Positions 25,783 through 33,952 of a stretch of DNA of 64,000 nt are shown in pieces. Where the stretch lies: assembly GCA_017883385.1 (NCBI GenBank), contig JADGNQ010000001.1, forward strand, positions 62,001 to 126,000, in the 5' to 3' direction. The notes beneath the pieces were generated by a model. That model was not told the origin of the DNA. It was given only the letters and a program-made list of their open reading frames with translations, and ran no database searches. This stretch comes from Candidatus Sulfotelmatobacter sp. (GTDB lineage: Bacteria; Acidobacteriota; Terriglobia; Terriglobales; Acidobacteriaceae). Within the stretch, counting starts at the first letter, position 1, and every line of letters begins with the position of its first letter. Position numbers and translations under genes: made by a program.

Positions 25783-27645
25783 CTACTTCTCGCTCAGCCA
25801 AATCTCACTGGTCGTCCGGTTCGTGTTTATCAGCACGTGCGGGGTGATGACGATCATGAGTTCGTCGGTGTCAGATTGCTTGCTGTTATTGACCATGGCT
25901 TGATTGAGAATAGGAAGAAATCCCAGGCCCGGGAGCCCGCTCATTGACAGCGTATCGGTCATCGATATTTCGCCGGCCACCACTGCGGGTTCGCCATCTT
26001 TCAGAGTGATGCTCCCCTTGTACTCCCGGTTCGAGATGACCGGCACACCGTTGGCGGATTGCCCGGTAAGCGAGCGCACCTGCAGTTCGAGTTGCAGGCT
26101 GACATCGCCGTTGCCGTGAATGATTGGCTTCGCCTTCATATTCAATCCAATATCCTCATAGCTGACCGAGGGGAATGGAGGAACATAGGTCTGGTTTCCC
26201 AGCACCTGGGAAATCTGCGGAGAGTTGAAGATCGGAGCGTAGCTGGCATTCAGGATCGGGAAACGTTCTCCCAGATGGAACGTGGAGTCGTTGCCCTGGC
26301 TGGCGAGCATGGTCATGTGTTCCAGGCTGCGCGTCCAGGATTCGTTGAGGGAGAGAGACGCGACCAGTTGGTCGAGGCTCAGGCCCATGAAGGTGAGGCC
26401 GCCTCCGAACGTGGCCAGAGGCTGGCTGAAGATCGAATTCTGCTGCCCTCCCAGTTGAGCCAGTAGACCGGCAAGCGATGTGCCCCCTGCCTGGTTAATG
26501 CCGCCGGAGGCGACAAGTTGGTTGATCAAGTCCTGGATGTTCTGCCCGCCCAGCCCCGCGAGCGCCGCGGCGGGAATGTTGAACATATTGAAGGTGTTGG
26601 GAACGTGTACGCCAATATTGCGCGTGAGCTGGTGGTTGATCTGGAACACGTGGACATCGAGCATCACTTGCGGCCGTTCGTTGCTGAACTGAGCCAAGAG
26701 CTTAGCGCAGGCCTCGAGGATGGGTTGAGGGGCGCGCACTTCGATCTCGCCCGCGGTCTGTCCCGAACTAATGAACCGCACGTCGAACATGGTGCGCAAT
26801 GTGGTAACCACCTCGGTCACTTCCTGCGGCGAGGAGTGCGCTGGCAGTACAAATGTTCGCAGCGACATGCGGTCGAACTGCTTGTGGTTCTCCGGGTTGT
26901 CGGCGGCGATCAGAAGCTGGTGCGCGTCGAGAGCCGACCACATCGCCTTGCTTACCTGGCACGCGAGTTTCAGGGCGGTAAAGAAATCTACGTCGTCAAC
27001 GTTGAAACGTACTTCCCGGTTCGGCATCGAATCGTCAAACTGGGTGGTAACTCCGTAGGCCATGGCGAGTTCGCTGAAAAGTCCGCGAGCCGGCCCGCTG
27101 AAATGGAAAGTCGCCCGGTCGTTCTTAGGCTCGATGTGGATTTCGCCGGTGTCCGCCAACCGCGCGGGTAGGGCTCTGGGCACTTCTGGAACGGGTTCCC
27201 GGTTGGCTTCTGCGAGGCGCTCACGGGCGAACGCGTTTTCGGGGTCGAGATTGAGCGCCGCACGAAACTCGCCGGCGGCGAGGGTATGCGAATCTTCCAA
27301 CAGCAGGAGGTTTCCGCGCTCCACGTGGTTGAACACAAGCTGCGCTTTCACCAGTTCGCGGGCAGTCCGAAACTGGGGATTTTGCGGCATCAGCCTGGTG
27401 GCTTCGTCGAACTGGGTGAAGGCCTCTTCAAGGTGTTTGTCATCCCGGAGCTTAAGGCCGCGGGCAAAGGCGGTACGAGCCTCTTTCAGCTCTTTCTTCG
27501 AGAGGATGCAGTTGACGCCCCCAGGAATTCCGTTGCCACAGGAAATTGGCGGAGCGGAGGAGGGATCGTCGCCGCCGCAGAACGCGGGCGAAGCCAGCGT
27601 GGCCGTCAGAACTCCCACCGCGAAGATAAACGCTGTCCGCCGCAT
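25783..27645 (-). CDS. TPR-containing secretin-family protein (GspD/PilQ C-terminal domain)
   Basis: A 620-residue protein with a signal peptide (AFIFAVGVLTATLASPAFCG), tetratricopeptide-like repeats at about residues 45-160, N0/N1-like modules (LRTFVLPAHSSPQEVTEVVTTLR), a Gly/Leu/Gln-rich insert and a secretin core (VSYEDIGLNMKAKPII; TLKDGEPAVVAGEIS; DELMIVITPHVL). Secretins form large outer-membrane gates for type II/III secretion or pili, but no partner gene is nearby, so this is an orphan. The ATG has no Shine-Dalgarno; TAAAAT lies 7 bases upstream. Confidence 0.82.
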   Translation of the reverse strand: MRRTAFIFAVGVLTATLASPAFCGGDDPSSAPPISCGNGIPGGVNCILSKKELKEARTAFARGLKLRDDKHLEEAFTQFDEATRLMPQNPQFRTARELVKAQLVFNHVERGNLLLLEDSHTLAAGEFRAALNLDPENAFARERLAEANREPVPEVPRALPARLADTGEIHIEPKNDRATFHFSGPARGLFSELAMAYGVTTQFDDSMPNREVRFNVDDVDFFTALKLACQVSKAMWSALDAHQLLIAADNPENHKQFDRMSLRTFVLPAHSSPQEVTEVVTTLRTMFDVRFISSGQTAGEIEVRAPQPILEACAKLLAQFSNERPQVMLDVHVFQINHQLTRNIGVHVPNTFNMFNIPAAALAGLGGQNIQDLINQLVASGGINQAGGTSLAGLLAQLGGQQNSIFSQPLATFGGGLTFMGLSLDQLVASLSLNESWTRSLEHMTMLASQGNDSTFHLGERFPILNASYAPIFNSPQISQVLGNQTYVPPFPSVSYEDIGLNMKAKPIIHGNGDVSLQLELQVRSLTGQSANGVPVISNREYKGSITLKDGEPAVVAGEISMTDTLSMSGLPGLGFLPILNQAMVNNSKQSDTDELMIVITPHVLINTNRTTSEIWLSEK

Positions 27646-27788
27646 TGGTCTGATTTTAACGTGCTTTCTGGGAGTTCGGATCACGCCGATGGACCTCGTA
27701 CCTCCGGCCTCAACGGCCTGATTCCGAAAGTTAGACCATTTACAGAACGATAAATCGGCCACGCCTTGCAAAGTGTTTGCGGATCGTA

Positions 27789-27810
27789 GAGACGTAGCTT
27801 GCTACGTCTC
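27789..27810. repeat. Short palindromic repeat GAGACGTAG-cttg-CTACGTCTC
   Basis: A perfect 9-bp inverted repeat with a 4-base spacer, between the same-strand secretin and YmdB-type genes. There is no T-run in either direction, so it is not a canonical terminator. The motif resembles short palindromes dispersed in acidobacterial genomes (from memory). Confidence 0.7.
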
Positions 27811-27847
27811 GCTTGCACGGGCGTGGAAGGGGTTGCAAGCAAAGTCT

Positions 27848-28639
27848 CTAAGACAGCATCAGGCGTTCAATTCCACGGGCCTTGCCGGTCGTTTCGTCAC
27901 AGTCAATGACTACCGCGCACAACCGCACATCCCCCGTGGCGGGCTCGAACCGCACCGGCATTCCGCTCAGGAACTTCCCCACGACCAGCTCTTTCTTCAC
28001 GCCGATCACGCCGTCGTAGGGACCGGTCATGCCGACATCGGTGACGTAGGCCGTTCCATTGGGCAAGACGCGTTCGTCCGCCGTCGGCACGTGCGTGTGC
28101 GTGCCGACCACCGCGGTGACGCGACCGTCAAGGTACCATCCCAGCGAAATCTTTTCCGACGTTGCCTCGGCGTGGAAATCCACAAAAATCACTTTGGCTT
28201 CAATCTTCTTCAGAAGCTGGTCGACCGTTCGGAAGGGATCGTCATTCGACGCCATGAAGACCCGCCCCTGCAGGTTGATAACGGCATAGGGAATTTTGGC
28301 CTTGGAGCCCTCGTAGAGGCCGCGGCCTGGCATGTCCGCCGGATAGTTGGCAGGACGCAGCACCCGCCGCGCCGGTCCATGTCCATTGCCCTCGACCATC
28401 TGGAAATAGTCGACGATTTCGCGCTTGTCCCAGACGTGGTTGCCGGTCGTGATCACGTCGATGTTGAGTTCGAAGAGTTCTTCCGCCAGTGCAGGAGTGA
28501 TGCCGAAGCCAGCCGCGGAGTTCTCGCCGTTGGCAATAATCAAGTCGATGGCGTGATCGTGCACGATCCCCGGGAGGCGATCTTTAACAATCACTCGTCC
28601 GGGCCGTCCAAAAATGTCGCCGATGAAGAGAATTCGCAT
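27848..28639 (-). CDS. YmdB-family metallophosphoesterase (TIGR00282)
   Basis: A 263-residue calcineurin-fold protein. The dinuclear metal motifs are present: IGDIFGRPGR, NGENSAAGFGIT, TGNHVWDKREI and GTHTHVPTADERVLPNGTAYVTDVGMTGP. Family members hydrolyse 2',3'-cyclic nucleotides (B. subtilis YmdB). ATG 28639 (MRILFIGDIFG) matches the family; the track's start adds ten unlikely residues. It lies downstream of the M48 gene on the same strand, with 78 bases between. Confidence 0.92.
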   Translation of the reverse strand: MRILFIGDIFGRPGRVIVKDRLPGIVHDHAIDLIIANGENSAAGFGITPALAEELFELNIDVITTGNHVWDKREIVDYFQMVEGNGHGPARRVLRPANYPADMPGRGLYEGSKAKIPYAVINLQGRVFMASNDDPFRTVDQLLKKIEAKVIFVDFHAEATSEKISLGWYLDGRVTAVVGTHTHVPTADERVLPNGTAYVTDVGMTGPYDGVIGVKKELVVGKFLSGMPVRFEPATGDVRLCAVVIDCDETTGKARGIERLMLS

Positions 28640-28717
28640 GTCAGCAGAGGCAAAAGTTGATGGTACCACGCGCTCCAGAGTCGCCTCAGGCGGGCGGTTC
28701 TTGCCGAGCGTTCAATC

Positions 28718-29857
28718 TCAGCGCGGCAGCTTAGGGAGATCGGTGCGCGCGAGCACTGTGCCCCAGGCATCAAGCACGTAGACATCGGTCCACGGTGCGG
28801 CCGGTTTCTGCCGCGCGGCAGTATCCACAAGGCTGAAAGTGATCGTAGTTCTGGGCGAGGTGCAACCGGTCAGTTGGCGAACGTCGTCAGGCCCCGCCTC
28901 ATCCGACCCCGGAAGATGCGCTAGGCGTGCAATTTTTCCATGCGTTGGGCCGGCGTGCAGCACGACCTCGACCGCTCCGGCTAGATTCTGGCAGTGCATG
29001 GGAATCTGGATCTCCCATTCCTTCGAGCTGTTCTTCCTGACCGTAGGCTCCTCCGCAAATACGACAACCGGCGGATTCCCGCCCGGCGAGGCATAAAACT
29101 CAGGCCAGCGTCGCTCGAATTCAATGCTCGCCACGACATAGGCGCGGCTCAACTCGTGGTCACGCTCCTCCCAGCACGGATGCATGGCGTAAAGCGTCGC
29201 CCTATTTGTGCCAATGCCTCGCGCGTGCAACAGATGGTGAAGCGCGGGGACGAAGTCGGGATGATAGCCCGCGCGGGCCATCAGCATCAGGCCTTCACGG
29301 TCGGCTTCCAGTTCCATCTGGCGACAAAACCTGCCCATATCCGCGGAGGCCTTCTCTGAGCTCGCCCATGAAGCTGAAGGCAGGCTCGGATCGCCCAACA
29401 CGATGGCGCTACCACCGCCATTCTCCAGATTCTTCTGGTACAGATACCGTCGGGCCCAGTCGCGGCGCAGGACGTGTGCGATTTCGTGCGACAGGATCGC
29501 TGCCCACAGTCCGGTGCTCGGACCGGCAAGCCGTGCCAGTCCGCTCTCGACATAAATAGTTCCATCCGGGGACGAGTAAGCGTTGAGCTCGTCGTCGTCG
29601 ACAATCCGCATCTGCCATGTAAACTTGACGCCCGCTGGCGCGCGAATCTGCTCCACCAGTCGTTCGAATACGAGTCGACCGGTAGCGTAGCGGCCCGAAG
29701 CAGCATTGCTCTGCGTCATGAGTTTAGGGTTCAGGCGGGCTGCAGCTTCCATGTCGAGGTTGAACTTGTCAGGGACTTCTGGCGTGGCCAGATCCTGTTG
29801 GGCAGCTGCGAAAGCGCAGCACAATAGTGAAGAGAACATTAAGAGGATGGTGCGCAT
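28718..29857 (-). CDS. Secreted M48-family zinc metalloprotease
   Basis: A 379-residue protein with signal peptide (TILLMFSSLLCCAFAAAQ). The zinc motif is His124-Glu-Ile-Ala-His128 (LSHEIAHVLRRDWARR), and the third ligand lies in MELEADREGLMLMARAGYHP, as in BepA/YfgC-like M48 proteases. The C-terminal about 130 residues are a separate, probably beta-rich domain I do not recognise. Likely role: periplasmic protein quality control. No Shine-Dalgarno is visible. Confidence 0.88.
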   Translation of the reverse strand: MRTILLMFSSLLCCAFAAAQQDLATPEVPDKFNLDMEAAARLNPKLMTQSNAASGRYATGRLVFERLVEQIRAPAGVKFTWQMRIVDDDELNAYSSPDGTIYVESGLARLAGPSTGLWAAILSHEIAHVLRRDWARRYLYQKNLENGGGSAIVLGDPSLPSASWASSEKASADMGRFCRQMELEADREGLMLMARAGYHPDFVPALHHLLHARGIGTNRATLYAMHPCWEERDHELSRAYVVASIEFERRWPEFYASPGGNPPVVVFAEEPTVRKNSSKEWEIQIPMHCQNLAGAVEVVLHAGPTHGKIARLAHLPGSDEAGPDDVRQLTGCTSPRTTITFSLVDTAARQKPAAPWTDVYVLDAWGTVLARTDLPKLPR

Positions 29858-30064
29858 CGACGACTTATGGAGCGCAGTTCTCACGGTTACCTCACCGGAG
29901 ATTGGTTCTAACTGCATTATGCTCCCACTCCGGTACGGCGAGTAAGAAAACGCTGAGAAGATTACGAAAAGCGGAGGTCCCGCTCTTTAGTCGAGAATCG
30001 ACTGATCATCAGTTCCGAGCGCTCACTTGGTATTCAGGAAGCCCCTCGTCGATCTTCAACCCGT

Positions 30065-31594
30065 TCACTGCGCCAGCTCGACCGTACGCAGGAAATCGTA
30101 GTTTCCCGCGGGATTCAGCTTCAGATTGCGTACCCTGCGCGTGTGCACCAGGACATTATCGAGATACCACAGATTGATGTACGGCAGGTCCTGGGCGAGG
30201 ATGCGCTGCACTTCGGCGTAAAGGGGCTTGCGCACGTTGGGATCGACTTCACGACGGGCCTTGTCGATCAGCGCATCGATCTTCGGGTTTGAGTAGAAGG
30301 CGCGATTGGCGCCATTCGGCGGGAACTTCGCTGAGTGGAACGCATACTCGAAGATGTCAGGGTCTTCGTTGCCCCCAATCCAGCGTAGCCCGTACATCTG
30401 AAATGCTCCGTGCGTCACGTCCGAGAAGAACGTAGCGAACTCGAAGCTGCGAATGTCGAGCACGATCCCCACCGCCCTCAACTGCTGCTGCATGACCGCC
30501 ACCATCAGCCGGGTATTCTCATCGGTAGACGTCTTCATGGTGATGTGAAAGCGCACGCCATTCACGGCTGGATATCCCGCGGCGTCGAGCAACTGAACAG
30601 CCTTGTCGGGGTCATGATCATAAGGCGGCACATCGCCGTTGTATGCCCAGCTTTGCGGCGGCAAAACACTGCGCGCTGGTTGCGCCTGTCCCCGCCACAG
30701 GTAGTCGATCATCGGCCGCCGGTCGAGGGCGTACGCGATTGCCTGCCGCACGCGCACGTCTTTCAAAATGGGATCGCGAACGTTGAATCCCAGATACGCC
30801 AACCGCGTCCCGGCCGAGCGCTCGACGGCAAGCGCGGGCTCACGCGCCAGCGTAAGCACGGTATCGGGTGTGAGTGAGTTGATCGCAATGTCGCCGCTGC
30901 CTTTGCGCAGTTCGAGGGCCTGCGTGGTCGCGTCGGGCACGACCACGAAACGCACGCGAGCCAGCTTCGCCTTCTCGCCCCAGTAGTCGCTGTTGCGCTC
31001 GATGACCACCTCGCGGTCGGTCTCGGCGCTGACGAACCTGAATGGCCCCGAACCGATCGGATGACGTGTCATCTCGTCCAGACTTCCGTAGGGCACAATT
31101 CCCATGACCGCATCCGCCAGATTCCAGAGCAACGGTGAGTCCGGTTCCTTCAGGTGAAATATCACGGTGAAGTCGTCCGGCACATCGATGCGGTCCACAA
31201 AACGATAGTTGGCGGTCTTGGTGCTGCGGATCTTGCCTTGCAGCAGTGAGTCGAGGGTCCACTTTACGTCGCGCGAAGTCAGAGCGCGGCCATCATGAAA
31301 CGTGACCCCGTGATGAAGGTGGAAGATATAGGTTAGCGGATCGGGAATCTCCCATCGCTCGGCAAGGTCAGGGACAACGTTCAAGTTATCTCCACGCGCT
31401 AGCAGGCCGTCAAAGAGCAAGGCATCAATACGCGCCGACGGTGCGTCCAGTCCGACCCGCGGATCAAGATTCGTCGGGCTCGACTCGATGATCATGACCA
31501 GCGTGTTGGGGTCGGGCTTGGCGGAACAGGAAAGGACCGGGAAGATCGATACAAGGCTGAGCACCGCGAGAAGTCCTGTGGCGGCCCTACGCAT
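30065..31594 (-). CDS. Peptide-binding lipoprotein of an ABC importer (SBP_bac_5 family)
   Basis: A 509-residue extracytoplasmic solute-binding protein. The signal peptide ends in the lipobox FPVLSC, so it is a lipoprotein. Family segments include SSPTNLDPRVGLDAPSARI, LTYIFHLHHGVTFHDGRALTSRDV and IGSGPFRFV. Such proteins bind oligopeptides, including murein peptides (MppA) or other solutes. The start overlaps the anmK stop by 8 bases, and nagZ overlaps anmK in turn, so a cell-wall peptide ligand is plausible. No permease or ATPase genes adjoin it. Confidence 0.88.
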   Translation of the reverse strand: MRRAATGLLAVLSLVSIFPVLSCSAKPDPNTLVMIIESSPTNLDPRVGLDAPSARIDALLFDGLLARGDNLNVVPDLAERWEIPDPLTYIFHLHHGVTFHDGRALTSRDVKWTLDSLLQGKIRSTKTANYRFVDRIDVPDDFTVIFHLKEPDSPLLWNLADAVMGIVPYGSLDEMTRHPIGSGPFRFVSAETDREVVIERNSDYWGEKAKLARVRFVVVPDATTQALELRKGSGDIAINSLTPDTVLTLAREPALAVERSAGTRLAYLGFNVRDPILKDVRVRQAIAYALDRRPMIDYLWRGQAQPARSVLPPQSWAYNGDVPPYDHDPDKAVQLLDAAGYPAVNGVRFHITMKTSTDENTRLMVAVMQQQLRAVGIVLDIRSFEFATFFSDVTHGAFQMYGLRWIGGNEDPDIFEYAFHSAKFPPNGANRAFYSNPKIDALIDKARREVDPNVRKPLYAEVQRILAQDLPYINLWYLDNVLVHTRRVRNLKLNPAGNYDFLRTVELAQ

Positions 31595-32819
31595 ACGAAA
31601 TCTTTCCTAACACCGCTGCTCGTTTCGCGCCCGTGGCCGACGGCACATTGGAAGGCCGGCGGTTCCACGTTTCGTACGCCAGTACGGCAAAGGCCACAGC
31701 TTCTTTGGCCTCTGAAGGCAAACCGAACTCATCGGAGAACCGCAAACCCACTCCGAGCGGTGCGAGACGTTCAACCAGCATGCCAACCAATGTGGCATTC
31801 CTGCTGCCACCACCGGAAAGAATCATTTCTCGAAAGGGGTTCTCGCGGCGTGCGCCCGAACTCGGTGTCACGAATCGCCTCAGGGCGTCGGCAATCGAGC
31901 GTGCTGTCAGGGCGGTGGCGGTAGCGACAGCATCCTGCTTGGGTGCGCTTCCGCAGTCGCGCAGAAACGCGCGAACGAATTCGCGGCCGAATTCCTCGCG
32001 TCCGGCGGTTTTCGGTGGCTTTGCGCGGAAGAATTTGCGCCGCAGCATTCGCTCGAGAACAGACTCGATCACCCTTCCCGAAGCGCCAATCTTCCCCCCG
32101 CGATCGAACGGCTTGCCAAATAGCGCCTCGGTGACAGCATCGATCACCATATTTCCTGGCCCAGTGTCGAAAGCCAGCACGCGGCTTGCGCTTGCCCCCG
32201 GCGGCATCGCAGTAAGGTTCGCGATGCCCCCAACGTTCTGCACAATGCGGCCGATCTTTGGGTCACGGAAAAGCAGGTAGTCAAGATACGGAACCAACGG
32301 TGCACCCTTGCCGCCCGCTGCTATATCGGCTGGACGAAAATCCGAAACGACGGGCACGCCCACCCGCGCAGCGACAACCGCGGCTTCTCCCGTCTGCCAA
32401 GTCGCGGCCACTTTTCGCCCCAGAAACATCTGGGGCTCGCCCTGGTGGTATAGAGTCTGCCCATGGCAGCCGACAAGATCGGCCTTCACCCGAAATTGCC
32501 GCTCCGCAGATAGCACCGCGTCCGCATACAACTCGCCCAGAAGAAAATTGAGCCGGGCGAGATCCGCCACGCTGGCGTTTGGCGCGTTCATCGCGGCAAG
32601 GATGGCGGCACGGACCTTGGGAGCGTAAGAGTACTCCGCGTGCCCCAGCAACTTGATCGTATGGGGCGCGTGCCCCCGCGCGCGAGTGCCAGTAGCCGAA
32701 ACAGGCCTACGTCGCGAGCCCCAATCCTGCACGGAGCCAATGCGCACCAGCGCCACATCAATCCCGTCCGCGGACGTTCCACTCATCACCCCGGCCACGA
32801 TCATGGTCTTCTCGCTCAT
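31587..32819 (-). CDS. anmK: Anhydro-N-acetylmuramic acid kinase
   Basis: A 410-residue ASKHA kinase with the diagnostic GVMSGTSADGIDVAL, GCHGQTLYH, QNVGGIANLT and FDTGPGNMVIDA segments. AnmK phosphorylates and ring-opens 1,6-anhydro-MurNAc from peptidoglycan turnover to MurNAc-6-P. The start overlaps the nagZ stop as ATGA, and the end overlaps the lipoprotein gene by 8 bases: three translationally coupled genes. No murQ is in the window. Confidence 0.95.
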   Translation of the reverse strand: MSEKTMIVAGVMSGTSADGIDVALVRIGSVQDWGSRRRPVSATGTRARGHAPHTIKLLGHAEYSYAPKVRAAILAAMNAPNASVADLARLNFLLGELYADAVLSAERQFRVKADLVGCHGQTLYHQGEPQMFLGRKVAATWQTGEAAVVAARVGVPVVSDFRPADIAAGGKGAPLVPYLDYLLFRDPKIGRIVQNVGGIANLTAMPPGASASRVLAFDTGPGNMVIDAVTEALFGKPFDRGGKIGASGRVIESVLERMLRRKFFRAKPPKTAGREEFGREFVRAFLRDCGSAPKQDAVATATALTARSIADALRRFVTPSSGARRENPFREMILSGGGSRNATLVGMLVERLAPLGVGLRFSDEFGLPSEAKEAVAFAVLAYETWNRRPSNVPSATGAKRAAVLGKISYA

Positions 32820-33919
32820 GCGCGCGACCGTTGCTTCGCCGCCAAATTCAAAGCCTCCAGACGTACCTGTTCCTCAAACTCCCACAGCTTGCGCGACAGC
32901 TGCGCGACTGTAGCGGCAGACGGCGTCCTCTTGTGAAGCAGCACCGTTGCCCACTTCGCTTTAAAAGCAAGCACGCGACGCGCCGACTGCTCAACGCGTC
33001 GCCCGAACCTCGAATCTCGTTCCGCTGCTTTGGTCAACTCTTCGTGTGCCTCGATAATGTAGTCCTCGCGGTGGCAGATCAAGCAGAGATCGCCACCCGC
33101 GCGAATGAACTCCACCGCAGCCTTCCCAACCGGCGCGGCCGAAAGTACTCCGCCCATCTCCAGATCATCGGACACAATCAGATTCCGGTAGCCAATCCGC
33201 TTCCGCAGAATGTCGGTGATCCAGATCTTCGAAAGCGAGGCGGGAGTCTGATCCCTCGTGACGGCTGGATAGGCCGCATGAGAGATCATGACAAACGGCA
33301 GTTGTTGGCGCAGCGTCCGGTAGGGAACCAGATCCTCGGCCCAGAGTCGCTTCAATTTCTTCTCGATCACAGGCAGTTCGTGATGGCTGTCGAGCTTGCC
33401 CTCACCCAGGCCCGGATAGTGCTTGCCGCAACCCAGCATTTTGGCAGCACGCAGCCCGGTGAGAAACTCGCGCGCGTACAAGGCCACTTCGCGAGGATTC
33501 GCCGACACCGCACGCGAACTCATCACGTTCCGCGACGCCTCAAACGCAAGATCGAGCACAGGCGCGAAGTCAACATTGAATCCGAGTGCACGGCAGTTCT
33601 CGCCAATGACTTGCCCGTGCTTTCGAAAGAGCTTGCGATCACCCGTGGCGAACACATCCGCCGCCGCGGGCGTTGGGCCGAACACATCGCGAAAGCGGTC
33701 AACATTTCCGCCCTCGAGATCGACGCAAGTGAATAGAGGCATGGTGACGCACTTCTGACATTCGCGCAGTAGTCGCCATGTCTGCTCCGCACTTTTGATG
33801 TTTCGCGCGAACAGGATCACTCCCGCTGGCTGCAACCGCGTGAGCAGGGAACTGAGCCGCGGCGTCATCTTCGTGCCATCGAAGCCCACGATCAAAAGCT
33901 GTCCTAACGCTCGCGACAG
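32816..33919 (-). CDS. nagZ: Beta-N-acetylhexosaminidase NagZ (GH3), probable CTG start
   Basis: A GH3 N-acetylglucosaminidase of about 367 residues. GKHYPGLGEGKLDSHHELP carries the NagZ catalytic His/Asp loop, and the nucleophile Asp lies in IVSDDLEMGGV. It removes GlcNAc from anhydro-muropeptides, feeding AnmK. The track starts at TTG 33895, which cuts the family motif GQLLIVGFDG; the frame stays open upstream without ATG, GTG or TTG, and a CTG at 33919 has GGAGG five bases before it. I chose that CTG. It starts 32 bases after mutS on the same strand. Confidence 0.85.
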   Translation of the reverse strand: MSRALGQLLIVGFDGTKMTPRLSSLLTRLQPAGVILFARNIKSAEQTWRLLRECQKCVTMPLFTCVDLEGGNVDRFRDVFGPTPAAADVFATGDRKLFRKHGQVIGENCRALGFNVDFAPVLDLAFEASRNVMSSRAVSANPREVALYAREFLTGLRAAKMLGCGKHYPGLGEGKLDSHHELPVIEKKLKRLWAEDLVPYRTLRQQLPFVMISHAAYPAVTRDQTPASLSKIWITDILRKRIGYRNLIVSDDLEMGGVLSAAPVGKAAVEFIRAGGDLCLICHREDYIIEAHEELTKAAERDSRFGRRVEQSARRVLAFKAKWATVLLHKRTPSAATVAQLSRKLWEFEEQVRLEALNLAAKQRSRA

Positions 33920-33937
33920 ATGTCCCTCCGTGTCCCC

Positions 33938-33952
33938 TGTGTCCTCTGTGGT
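33938..33952. repeat. Copy of the CCACAGAGGACACA dispersed repeat
   Basis: TGTGTCCTCTGTGGT is identical to one arm of the palindrome at 50907-50966. It fills the mutS-nagZ gap, touches the first base of the mutS stop codon and runs up to the nagZ Shine-Dalgarno region. Confidence 0.7.
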
